The notes beneath the pieces are model-generated. The model saw nothing but the letters and a program-made list of their open reading frames with translations. It was not told the DNA's origin and did not search any database. A program made the position numbers and the translations under genes. A stretch of DNA of 64,000 bases. Source: Alisma plantago-aquatica. Lineage: Eukaryota; Streptophyta; Magnoliopsida; Alismatales; Alismataceae. The first letter of the stretch is position 1. Each line of letters starts with the position of its first letter. The stretch covers positions 540,568,879-540,632,878 of the forward strand of contig OY856413.1 of assembly GCA_963693085.1 (NCBI GenBank), in the 5' to 3' direction. Shown here one piece after another: positions 23,601-34,553 of the stretch.

Positions 23601-23867
23601 ACCTTTGAAAAGATTGGCGAGAAGGGTGAACCATTCATATTGGCATCACATGTGTAACAAGTATTTTATATCGATGATCCTACAAATGATAAATAGTCAG
23701 TTGTTCTTCATGGTAAAAGACAGTTCATTGAAGATCCTATAGATGAAGAAGAGTACTATGATAAGTATGATGACTCAAGTCCATTCTCAGTTGGGTTGCC
23801 AACACCACCAAACATTGAAGCTGGGGATCACAATGACTTGTATGTTTGCGTGGATCACAAGGAATGA
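20645..23867 (+). pseudogene. TNP2-type CACTA transposase (TnpD-like), dead
   Basis: One long reading frame of about 1,070 codons. Domains in order: transposase-associated N-terminus (FYCPCRHCGN, 20645-20860); TNP2 transposase core (CPKCGASRYK, RLGLCIDRMN, PGNDID, 21300-22400), where Asp in LCIDRMN and in GNDID fit conserved acidic positions; DUF4218-like (22631-23050); DUF4216-like (23260-23700). The start is TTG where CACTA-1 has ATG, and the fourth residue after it is Arg for Trp. In-frame stops are TGA 20861, TAG 21809, TGA 22016, TGA 22622, TAG 23078, TAA 23655 and TAG 23694. A one-base frameshift lies near 23535. Nearly all stops fit Trp, Arg or Gln codons hit by C-to-T or G-to-A change. 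The end is TGA 23865-23867. Confidence 0.88.
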
Positions 23868-23937
23868 TTGTTAATTGATAAAAGATCACAATATTAGAGG
23901 CATGCATGTTTATATTTTTTATTTGTTTTATTTTTCT

Positions 23938-24105
23938 GAATTTGAACTTTACAATGTGAACTTTACAATGTGAACGTGGACTTTACAATGTGAATTACTT
24001 TATAATGTGAATGTGAACTTTACAATGTGAATATGTACTTTACAATGTGAAATTTATAATGTGAATTACTTTACAATGTGAAATTTATAATTTGAATGTG
24101 AACTT
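23938..24105 (+). repeat. ACTTTACAATGTGA repeats between the CACTA-2 genes
   Basis: At least seven imperfect copies of (A)CTTTACAATGTGAA with spacers GTG, CGTGG and TTA, just upstream of the next gene. They could be promoter repeats or slipped-strand expansion. GAATGTGAA-like motifs reappear after that gene at 27735-27780 and 37635-37660. Confidence 0.7.
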
Positions 24106-24109
24106 TCAG

Positions 24110-27100
24110 ATGGCTGAGCATTCCCATGATGACCGTGCTGATGATCACCATGAGGGTGAGGACGTGCCTGTGCCGCCTGACAATGTAAGTTTTAATAATA
24201 TATCCATGAGGTTTCTATCTATATGTTCATTTATAATTATATCATGTAAGTGTGTTTTTTATCAAATTTTAGGTTGGTGATGTACCCCCTAAAGAAATTA
24301 CAACACTTGATGAGCAGAAAAAGAATTGAGAAAGTAAGGGCCATCATAATAATGAACAAGTTACTACATCGAAGGGGCAATGGACCCAAATTGGCTGTGG
24401 ATTTTGATAATGCAGGAACTCCATATGGAGTGCACTGCAACTCATTTGTTTCATATCTTGGGGTTCTTACTCGCAGCCATTGCGGTCCTAACCTAGAATC
24501 CTAGCATAAATTCCTAAGGGGAAGAAAGACCATATATGGAAGGAACTATGCGTGAGTTATTATTATTTGTAATTCTATTTGTGTAGATTACTAATTTTTA
24601 GGATACTAGTTAATAACAAATCTATTTAATTTGCAGAGCATATTTGATCTGGATGAAAAGTTGCATCGTAAATGTGTGATGCAACGCTGTGGGAGGGTCC
24701 TAAGGAACTATAGGACCAAACTCACCCGAGATTACATGTGCGATGCTGAGAAGAGGTTCTTGATTGATTTCCAATTCTAGACATTGATCACTATTTGACT
24801 AACTCTACACTAATAATTTTTGTTTATATTCTCTTTAAAAAGTAAATTTAGGCAGAAGGAAGACACACAGCAATGGAACTACCTGTACCCCGAAGATTGG
24901 GAGGAGTTTGTTACCCAAAGAAAAACGGATGAATTCAAGGTATTAAGCACCACCCCAATTTAATTAATATACGTTCTTATGTATTCACCTATTCAAGATT
25001 AACCTTTAGTGTTACTAACCAAATCAATGTGCTAACTAACTAGGCTATCAGCGATGCTCAACGAGCAAGGCATGCATTGAATGTGCACGACCACACAATG
25101 GGTCCAAGAGGATATGCAGGCATTTGCCAAAGACTACAGGCTGAGTCTGCTCATCCTGGTGCTACTCAGGAGACTGCAGAGTCCTCAACTACTGCTCCCG
25201 CACCTCTGCCTCGTCATGCTATGTGGATAGCTGGGAGGAAAAACAAGAAGGGAGACATACCGAAGCCCGCATCTGCTGAGGCGGCTGCAAAAATGGTAAA
25301 AATCAACTCTTAGAGCAATCGATCGATATTGATTATTGTTATGTTTACTTACAAATTTTTGTTGATGGTGATTAGCGGGAGTTGCACGAGCAGAGGAAGG
25401 AAGGCAAGTTCATCCCTCAGGGCACAAGGGATGAACTGACAGTTGCTTTAGGTAACCCAGAGCATCTTGGATGTGTTAGGGGTTCCGGCGCTGGTGTGGG
25501 AATTAAAACATTCTTTAGGCCATCCCAGCGCAAACCTATCCTAAAAGTGAGACTTTCACAAGCTGAGGTAACATATTCTTATTTTAGAATGTTATGGTGA
25601 AAGGGAATTCAATAATCAGAAGCTAGCATTTCTTTTATCCATGTATAGGTAGATGCATTAATTGATAGGAGAGTCGATGAAGCACTTGATAAGAGACTCC
25701 ATGCCGCAATCAGCAAGTGGTAGGCATCTCAGACGACCACTCAAACTGTACCTGTAACGTGTCGCGCTTCTCCTACTAATCCTACTACAGATGTTGGGAG
25801 TAATCATATAGACCCACCACCTACCACATCGTTGTAAGTATTTTTATGACATAGTAACTAGTCTATTCAAGATGATATGTTTGTGTATACATGCATATAA
25901 CATTATTTACATAAATTTGTAGGGGTTGAAGCCATGCCGACTAAAAAGTCAAGAATATATCGTTGCAGAGGTGTCGGCTTACCCAGCCCTTAAAGGGTGC
26001 ATGTTTCATGGGTATCCAATACCAGATGGTGTGGTACGTGTGAGCCCGATACATGTACTCCTCGACTGGAGGGATCTTGCACTGCCTCATGCACACCCAG
26101 ATGCTAAAATACTTGGTGAGGCAGTAGGCAGAGTGATATTGTGGCCCGAAGTAGATGTCCTCTATACTAATATTATATTATAAATTTCCATTACGTTAAT
26201 TTGTTAGTGTGTATATAGGAGTCAATTAATCTGAAATTATATATACAGGTCAAAAAGATGAGACCCGCAACATCTCATACTCCACCTCCTCAACTACCAA
26301 GTTGGCTTTTAAGGGACCTACATGCCTTAATAGGTCCTAATTGTAGGGGTGTGGCAGTATGGATCGGAGAACATGATCTAAATTTCCTTATAAATGTTAC
26401 TGTTCGGGAGGATGCTACAGGTAAATCATACGATAACAATCTATTTATAGAAGTTTAGCATACATATTAATGCATACGTAATACAAATTTTGCATATGTA
26501 TTAATGCATAGGTATTAATGCAGGTGACTCATACGAAAACAAAATATTTTGGAGTTGTTTCATTAGGATTGGTTGAACACATCTATGATAGAGCTGTGGA
26601 TATGGTGAGATCTTGTTTATAAATCCATATACCTTGTTTTATATATGGTGATCTGGTTTCTTATATATTAATGCATACATAATACATGTTTTGCAGCCAT
26701 GTACACACGATATGTACAAATTTTGGATTTTCCCAGGTGGGATTTTCGGTTCCATCTTTGATTAGTCTTGTAGATGCAGACCCTTCTTCAGTTACTTCAT
26801 AATAGTGTGATGCTTTTCAATATTTTGGTAAAAATAATAAGACAGTGATAATAGCTCCATTCAATGTCGAGTAAGTTTACTTTGCTTATAATTTGGACTT
26901 AAGCAAATTACATTTTTATTGTGGATTTTGAGTTATTAATTTTCTACTTTCTTACCTGTAGTGGTAAATATTGGGAGTTACTAGTTTTGTCCCCAAGACG
27001 TTCACTATGTATTATCTAGATCCTGCGGCGAATGAGTTGAATAAATTATATGGACATGCAATTAAAAGGCCATTATTCTCGTGAGAAATTTCATGTTTTT

Positions 27101-27700
27101 ATATCCATTAACATCTGTTACTAAGTTACTATTTAATTATGCAATTTAATGTGTTACATTAACATATGTAGGGCTTTACGAGAGTACAAAAAACCTAGAG
27201 GAAAGGTCCCTAGGAAAAAGAATCTGTCACTAATTTGGGAGAATGTGAAAGTAATTTCCTGACTCCAATGTATATATTATTTATGTGAACTGTGCTTATT
27301 TGTATTTTTGAATATTTTGTATGTTTTAATTTATAGTGTGCTACACAAGACAACGGCTAGGCATGTGCCTACTATGTGATGCAATTTATGGACCTAATCA
27401 TCAAACATGCTGTAATGGAAATTGATAAGATACAACAGGTATCATACATAGTGTCATCTGATAATATGAAATATATCAATCTTATTATATATTATTAATT
27501 ATATATATACATTATTCTCTTTGTAGGTCTTTAAAACTACTGACTTCAGCACAGGTGGAAAGCTATTATATGTACATACTCCCTATACGAGAGAGGAATT
27601 AGATGCTGTAAGAGAAGAATGGGCACAATCCCTACAAAGATTGGAAAATTTTAAATATAATTTTATTAACAATGATGACAATGATGATGATGATGAATAA
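24110..27700 (+). pseudogene. Second CACTA-2 gene: Transposase_24-like plus Ulp1-like domains
   Basis: ATG at 24110 and TAA at 27698-27700, with about a dozen exons separated by AT-rich introns with GT/AG borders. Successive exons give: a plant transposase (Transposase_24/PttA-type) segment (KLLHRRGNGPKLAV, 24310-24500); a coiled-coil-like section (RRVDEALDKRLH, 25640-25830); a DUF8039-like stretch (25926-26160); and a C48-like protease region (26520-27430) ending in an Asp-rich tail. Defects include TAG for Trp near 24501 with a frameshift, TAG near 25720, Tyr at the catalytic His position in GKYWELL (26965-26985), and TAG in QDNG-stop-AC near 27358. The candidate catalytic Cys remains (ACAYYVMQ). 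Its role in this family is unproven; DNA binding and SUMO-related proteolysis are inferred. Confidence 0.72.
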
Positions 27701-27780
27701 AGAATAACTTTGTTCTCATAATTATTTTTATGGGAATGTGAATGACTTTTTATTAATTGTCACATGTGTGGATGTGAATG
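27701..27780. other. 3' flank of the second CACTA-2 gene and left target duplication of the Tekay element
   Basis: AT-rich with GAATGTGAATG. GAATG at 27776-27780 is repeated at 37635-37639. Confidence 0.8.
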
Positions 27781-28305
27781 TGTTACAACCCACATCTAGG
27801 TTAGTAAGAGAATACCTCGATTAGCATGAAGTACCTTGATTAGTACAAAGTATCTTGTTAAACATCATGGTTAATCAAGATAAGCTAAGATGTGAATCAA
27901 TAGTTGAGATTGAATCATCTGAGGTAATTAATGATAATCACAGTCTTAATCGTTAAGTTAAATAAGTGCCCAAGAAGCGACTAGTAATTTGATTAGTTGA
28001 GACAAGCTAATTAGCATGATTTCATGCTTTGCGTTTGTAGTGGATTACGTGCTTGAAGTTTTGCAAAAAGAATCATTTGATTTGGACCTACGAGGTGAAA
28101 GTTGTGACATTTTCAGTTTCTAGGGTCGAAGTTGTAATTTTTCCAAGTTTTTGCTTTATAATCTTTTTCCTTTTTCGGTTTCCCTTATCTCCTTTCTTCC
28201 CCAAAGGGAAACGACGCCCGATCAACAGAGCATCGCTTGAAAGCGGCGCTCAACTGCTAACTCGATCGGCCAGCCAAGGAGGAAAAGGGGCGACGCGACC
28301 TAGGG

Positions 28306-28339
<34 letters not shown>

Positions 28340-30851
28340 CTGACCAGCAACCCTTGCTCCTCCTTCCTTCCTCCATCTTCCTCCTCCTCTACCCCGCAAC
28401 TATGGCGTCCCAACCTACAGCTTGATCTGTTGCGCGGCGCCCCAACCTACAGCGCGCAGCCAACAACTAAGGGAAGATGAGGGGCGGCTCCGCAACACCC
28501 TCAAACCTCCACGACACCACCTTCGTCCTCCCCTTCATCCTAGCCCTAACCGTGACGCCAAGCAGCAAGGGGTAGCCTGCCAGCCAGTCCGAGTAGCAGC
28601 AGCTGCTGCCATGTCTTTGTGCCACCCAGGGTGCGAGGAGTAGCAATTCGAAGCCCTTGAGCTCGGCTAAGAGTCTAGAGCTCGAATTCATAGACAATAG
28701 CTACAGCTAGTAGCTGGTCCAGCTCCCCATTCAACCTGTACGTGTGAGGAATGTACTGTTTGATTGCAACTGGTCCTGATCCAGGCCATTCTAAGGTTGA
28801 AGACAATCCAACAAACACTGGAACCGGGACTCTGGACGCATTTCCAGACAAATCCAGACATCCTGATTCACTGTGAGTAGGATTTCATTTATTTATCATT
28901 AATAAACTTAGGCGTTTGAATATTTTCTGTTTTATGCGCGAATCACGCTGATAACAGGCGTTATCAGGCGTCGGGCAGCGTTTGGCGTCGCCCGACCTTT
29001 TTTTTAGTTCATAAAATGCTTCTAGACACTGTTATATGATTAAATTTAGCATTTGAATAGTATGGATTGAATCAGTAGATTTATATGGTTCATTGGAACC
29101 TAAATTGCTCATTTGAATGTTGAAATTAGAAATTTATGTCTGAAAATGGTATGATTTGGGGTATGAACCCAGACAATGAAGATTTCTGATAAATTATCAG
29201 ATGTACGATTTCAAAGTTGATATGAATAAATAAAATATGCATGAAAACCCTAGTTGCATATATCTTTTGACATTAATATGTGTAAATTGATATTTACATG
29301 AAATGGCACATTTCTCTGAAGTATTACCAGAAATTCTCAAGTATTGTTATTAAATTGTATTGTGATATGTAATTAACTCTTAATTGAGTTAAGTTATGCA
29401 CAAACCAAGATTTGGGTTAATGTGCACGTTTTTCGAGAATTTTAGAGAATCGATAATTGTTGAGTATGATTCTCATATGTGAAGTAAATTTCTTTAATTT
29501 GTGCAATAAGATGTTCAATTGCGTAAATTCGCTATGTATGTGCCAAAATGAAATAAGTTGGGTTATTTATGCATTTTTAAATTGTCTGAATGCATGGTAT
29601 GAGAATTTCTCAGAAATTACAATGATTTGAAATATATTGCTCTGTCGGTTTAGAATGACAGTGTATTGTGATCTGATATGAAATCAGTAAATGTGAATTT
29701 CCTATTTAAATGTTTATATGTTAATAAGTTAATAGACTTAGGTGCCCTAACACCGTAGAACCCCTTCGAGAGATCTGCTTCTTAGGGGTGAAACTCGTGT
29801 TGCAACATTAACCGTGTGGAGTCATGGTGGCACGAGGACAGAGAGGCAGTGTTCAACAATAATCCATGCGGAGTCACGGTGGCACTGGAGAAAATAGGGG
29901 TTATTGCAACAAGATCCGTGCGGAGTCATGGAGGTAACCCCGTGAGACTCTCCGCCTGTGTGCTCAGGTTAGAGGAGGAGTCTAGAGCACTCGGAGTAGT
30001 GCATTGAGGCCGGAGAGCCTGTGGTCCTGTGGCAGAGCAGGGCTGGTGTCAGACTTAGCATTTCCCGGGTGTGTCGCTAAGTCTTGTACGGTGGGATCGT
30101 AGTTCACTACGGATCTTTATATGCAGAGTACACTGCATATGATTAGGGCATAATAATGATATAATTATGTAATCATATAGGATCACAGTAAACTTAATAT
30201 GTTTAGAGATTTGAATTTCTGTACCAATTCTCTATATCAATTTATTTGTTTAAAATATCTGATGTTGCTTTGAAATAAGATTGTTATCTGTAAATCTGCT
30301 ATGTCATTAGGACTGCCCTGTTTAGTACTGCACTTATCTTTTATTTCAATTTTATATATCTGATGAGTTGTTTAGTGATAGCTAAATGAAATGCTATTCA
30401 CTGAGCGAGTAGGCTCATCCCTCTACTCAAACATTTTCAGGTCAACATCAGCAACAGGAATCGGAAGGATCTTTTCATCCTAATGCTTAGTCTGTAGAAG
30501 GTATATGTAGTTAGTTTAGATAGAGGTCTCTTAGTCCTTTCCCCTCGATCCTTGGGACATGGTGTGGGTGAGAGAGAGTATGTATGGCGAATGTGTAAAA
30601 GATGTAAATTAACTGTTATGTTTACTTTCTGTTAAACAATGTTACATGTTGTAAACTTTGTTTATGTTCTCTAGCCAGTTTAATTGAAATGCTTCCGCAA
30701 TAGTTTATTATGTTTTAGTTTACAGCAATAATCTGGATATCATTACGAGGTTTTAAAAAAAGAAAAATTCTCAGTGATTTGTTTATGTGATAATCCCTCC
30801 GTCGCGCCCTAATATCGTGATTAGTGGTTAGTGTGAGATTGGGGTGTGACA
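27781..30851 (+). repeat. 5' LTR of the Tekay-like element
   Basis: 3,071 bp. It contains a (GA)n tract (about 28307-28337), a GC-rich transcribed-leader-like block (28200-28700), an AT-rich stretch, a 52-bp repeat present three times (29812-29935) and a purine-rich 3' part. Open frames inside it are not genes. Confidence 0.95.
29812..29935 (+). repeat. Threefold ~52-bp repeat in the 5' LTR
   Basis: CC(G/A)TG(T/C)GGAGTCA(T/C)GG occurs at 29812, 29863 and 29916. The same triplet is in the 3' LTR at 36579, 36631 and 36683, so it predates insertion. Confidence 0.8.
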
Positions 30852-30854
30852 TCT

Positions 30855-30866
30855 TGGTATCAGAGC
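30855..30866 (+). promoter_or_regulatory. Primer-binding site, initiator-Met tRNA
   Basis: TGGTATCAGAGC begins three bases after the 5' LTR and is complementary to the 3' end of initiator-Met tRNA. Confidence 0.92.
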
Positions 30867-30994
30867 ATAGGTTGAGTATATGAATACTCTAAGTCAAGGT
30901 CAGGGGACGATAAGAGACCAATAGGATTAGGACTTAGGTGTCTTCCTTCTAACTGCAATTTTATAACAGGAAGTATTCTGTTATACTATTGCAG

Positions 30995-33040
30995 ATGGCA
31001 GGAAGAGGATGTGGTCACGAGAACCAAGTAGAGAGATTAGGCTGAGTCATCAGGGATCATTAGGATCAAAAGATAAAGTTATAAGTGAGGAAAATAAGAA
31101 GTGATATGTCTTTAGCTCTGGGAGGTCTGAGTGTTTAGATACCCTGGCCAGGTGTCTGAATACTTAGATTGACCAGTATCAAGCTACTCTGTCTATTCTT
31201 CTCTGGATGCCCTGGCCAGGTATGCAGAGGAAGGATAGGCTAGAGACAAACCCTAGAAATCTTAGGGTTAAGAAATCGGAAATTAATACAGGAGTAAGAG
31301 ATTAAACATAGGATGTGATGCAACTCTTGCCTTATATTGCTTATTTGATTGGAAATCACTAGAAATGCTCTTATATGTATGAATTTAGATTTTCAGTTTG
31401 TAGAATAAATATGATTCTTTTATATTGATTGAGTGTCATGAAGTGATTTATTTATTGTTTATATTCTTTGTATTAAGTAGACCAGAAGTTATGTTTAAAT
31501 GAGTCTGCCCTAAGTGGATATTCTTTCCACATGTTTGAGATTAATAGGAGTTGGTTAATCCTGAGTAGCTCTTGGCTTCAGGACTACAGGTTCGGCCTGG
31601 TCCGGCTGGCAGGATGCGTTACTGAGATCTAATGACTCCTATTAACAGTATAATAAGAGTAGACTCTGGATAATTTAGACTCACATCGTAGTAAGAATGT
31701 ACATACACTAAGATGTTGAGATATAAGAGAAAGATTAGAACAACTAAGAATTAGTTGGAACTGATATCGGAGACCCAACATTGGGACCTCATATGAGCAA
31801 TCCTTAATTTGAAATAAAGGAACACAAATAAGGGTCAGATTAAATTTAATGATTAGGTGAGAAATACCCTTAATGGTACTAATCAATAAGGAATAACAAA
31901 TGCATGGATCCAATACATGATTAGTAAACCCTAGTGGAGGGTGTATCATTGTGAAACCCTAGTTGAGAGTGTATCATTGCGATTGTTTATAGGCAACTTT
32001 ATAAGTTATGCCTTAAACTAAGATAAGTCCATATCATGTGAGATAGCTGGACAATTCTAATGTGTGGCCTATGCATTATATGCTAAGGGTGAGTATTCTG
32101 TGATGGAATGCATTAAGAGGGGAAATACCTTAATACAAGATAAAGTTGGTTAACTCAAGAGGGTCTGAATTAATGAGAAATGGGGAACCCTAACCCTAAT
32201 TTGGGGAAAAGGGAATGATAAGCCCTGTTTGATAGTGAACCCTAATTCCTGGTCAAGGAATGATGGTATTACTATTGTATCACATGATGTGATGAATATC
32301 TTGTATGACTGTTATCATGCCTAATAACCATGCAGGTATGATGAGATGATGAATATAGCCAAGTTTGCGTTGTGACATTTATATAATAAATGTTTATTGG
32401 CTTTTAGTGTGTTGATGTTGTTGTTGCTTAATAAAAGTAATAATGTGTACGGATTTTATGAACCATGTGAATAAGTTGTTGCCTAGTGAGAGGTGACAAG
32501 ATGTGAATGGCCTTGTGAGCCATGTGAATAAGTTGTTGCCTAGTGAGAGGTGACAAGATATGAATGGCCCTGTGAGCCATATGTAATGCTTGGGTAACAA
32601 GTATCATGTTTATTTGTAGTATTTGTGTTAATAAGTTATGCTAGAGAACTTGGTTGATGTTACATTTCTGTTATATATCTATAGTTCATTGATGATTATT
32701 CATATCTGTTGTATTCATTACAAGTATATGGATGAACTTATGAGATCTAAAGTTTGATTTCAAACTAAGGAAGCAAAGTCACACCACAATAATGCTATGT
32801 TACTGATAAGGACCAAACCCTAGAATGTTTAGAGTTGAAGTAGTTCAAGGGATGTCGCTAGTGATTTGACCTTGAATACTAGCATCTCTATAAAACAAGA
32901 TCATGAGATTTGCATTATGAAAGGTAAGCTAGCACTAACAAAATTTAGGGTTTGAAGGTAAATAAACAATATGAAAATGACTCGGAGAAAAGAGTAAGAA
33001 ATAAACTTGAAATGTAACAATAAGTAAGTGGCATAGAATG
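30995..33040 (+). pseudogene. Gag start followed by non-coding filler in the Tekay-like element
   Basis: ATG at 30995 gives MAGRGCGHE, the usual basic start of Tekay-type gag, but stops follow within about 15 codons. From 31100 to 33040 no gag body, zinc knuckle, protease or reverse transcriptase is visible. A 57-bp unit (ATAAGTTGTTGCCTAGTGAG core) is present twice at 32463-32519 and 32520-32576. The deleted coding region makes the element non-autonomous. Confidence 0.6.
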
Positions 33041-33054
33041 CAGAGTATTACCCG

Positions 33055-34500
33055 ATATATGATCTGAAGATAGCTACTGTAATTCATGATCTTAAGACAT
33101 GGCGTCACTATCTTTATGATGTGACGATAGACTATCACCCTGGAAAGGTGAATGTGGTAGTTGATGCCCTAAGCAGGAAGTCTAGTTTAGTAGTTGATGC
33201 ATTCTCTATGGCATGTTTTGAGAGAGACATGCTAGTAGAAATGAGAAAGTTGAACTTAGACTTAGGGGTGACAGAACATAGTGGTTTAATTGCATAGATG
33301 CAAGTCAAGCCTACTTTTTACGATCAGATCAAGGAACTACAGTAGGGTGACAGTGAGTTGCAGCAGATCATGCATGACATGTCTGGGGGAAAAGACCAAA
33401 GTTTAGGTTTTCATTTGATGGTTTGTTGTATTAGCATGATAGGTTGCATGTACCTCGAGATAATGATTTGGAAGAATAGATTCTTGAGGAAGCACATGCA
33501 TCGATGTATGCCATGTATCCAGGTAACACTAAGATGTACATGAATCTCAAGGAGTTGTACTGGTGACCTGATATGACAAAGGATGTAGCTGAGTATGTGA
33601 CTAGGTGCAGTGTGTATCAGCAGGTTAAGGCTGAGCACCAGAAACCTACAGGTATCTTGCAATCTCTTCCTATACCTGAGTGGAAGTGGGAACATATCAC
33701 AATGGATTTTGTGATAGGGTTTCCCAGGACACCTAGAGGTTGTAACTCTATATGAATGATTGTGGATAGATTAATTTAGTCTGCTCACTTTCTTCATATT
33801 AAGTCAACCTTTGTTGTCTTGAAGTTGGCTAAGATATACGTGGATGAAATAGTCAGATTGTATGGTATCCCAGTTTCAATTATATCAGATAGAGATCCTA
33901 AGTTCACATCCAGGTTTTGAAATCAGTTGCTTTGTGCTTTGGGCATAAAAATTAAGATTCAGTACAACTTATCACCCACAAACGGATGGTTAGTCTGAGA
34001 AGACCACTCAGACTCTTGAGGACATGCTGAGAGCAGTAGAAAGCTGCTCAGAATAGACAGAAGAGTCATGTCGAGAAGAGGCGTTAACATCTTGAGTTTC
34101 CGATTGGTAATGAAGTGTATCTGAAAGTTTCACCATGGAAGGGAGTGCTGAGTTTTGGTAAGTGAGGTAAACTGACTCCTAGGTTTATGGGCCTATATCC
34201 TGTCGTTGAAAGGATTGGACCTATAGCCTATAAGTTGGAATTTCCATCTGTGTTGACTAGTCTACATGATGTATTTCATGTATCGATGTTGAAGAAGTGT
34301 TATCCTGGTACAGAGAAGATAGTGGATCCATAATCTTCTCAACTCAGACCAGATGTATCTTATGTTGAGGGATCAATACAGATAGTTGATCGAAGAAATC
34401 AAGGAGCTCAAGAATTGAGATACCGTTAGTGAAGATTTGGTGGAGAAATCATAACCTATAGGAAGCTACATGGGGGCTTGAGTCTGAGATGCGTAGCAAT
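33055..34500 (+). pseudogene. Gypsy pol remnant: RNase H end, integrase, C-terminal domain
   Basis: LKTWRHYLYDV joins directly to DYHPGKVN.VVDALSRK, so the middle of RNase H is deleted in frame near 33118. The integrase follows: the zinc region is damaged (His-to-Tyr in MYPG, Cys-to-Tyr in RCSVYQQVK), then KAEHQKP, a core Asp in TMDFV, and Asp in SDRDPKF. A one-base loss near 33970 shifts frame before the region carrying the catalytic Glu. Another deletion lies around 34030-34110. The tail (KLTPRFMG, LHDVFHVSMLKK, TWGLESEMR-like) is typical of Tekay/Del-type chromoviruses. Stops include TGA 33566-33568 and TAG near 33776. Confidence 0.85.
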
Positions 34501-34540
34501 TTCCTTTTCTCTTTTAGAAATTTCGAGATGAAATTCTTAT

Positions 34541-34553
34541 AAGGGAGGGAGAT
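34541..34553 (+). promoter_or_regulatory. Polypurine tract of the Tekay-like element
   Basis: AAGGGAGGGAGAT abuts the 3' LTR and is preceded by TTTCGAGATGAAATT, the sequence shared with the non-autonomous element at 10675-13556. Confidence 0.85.

Noticed and set aside
28053..28697. Open frames in the Tekay-like LTR (also at 34820-35437)
   Set aside because: They lie inside LTRs, are repeated identically in both copies, and match no protein family.
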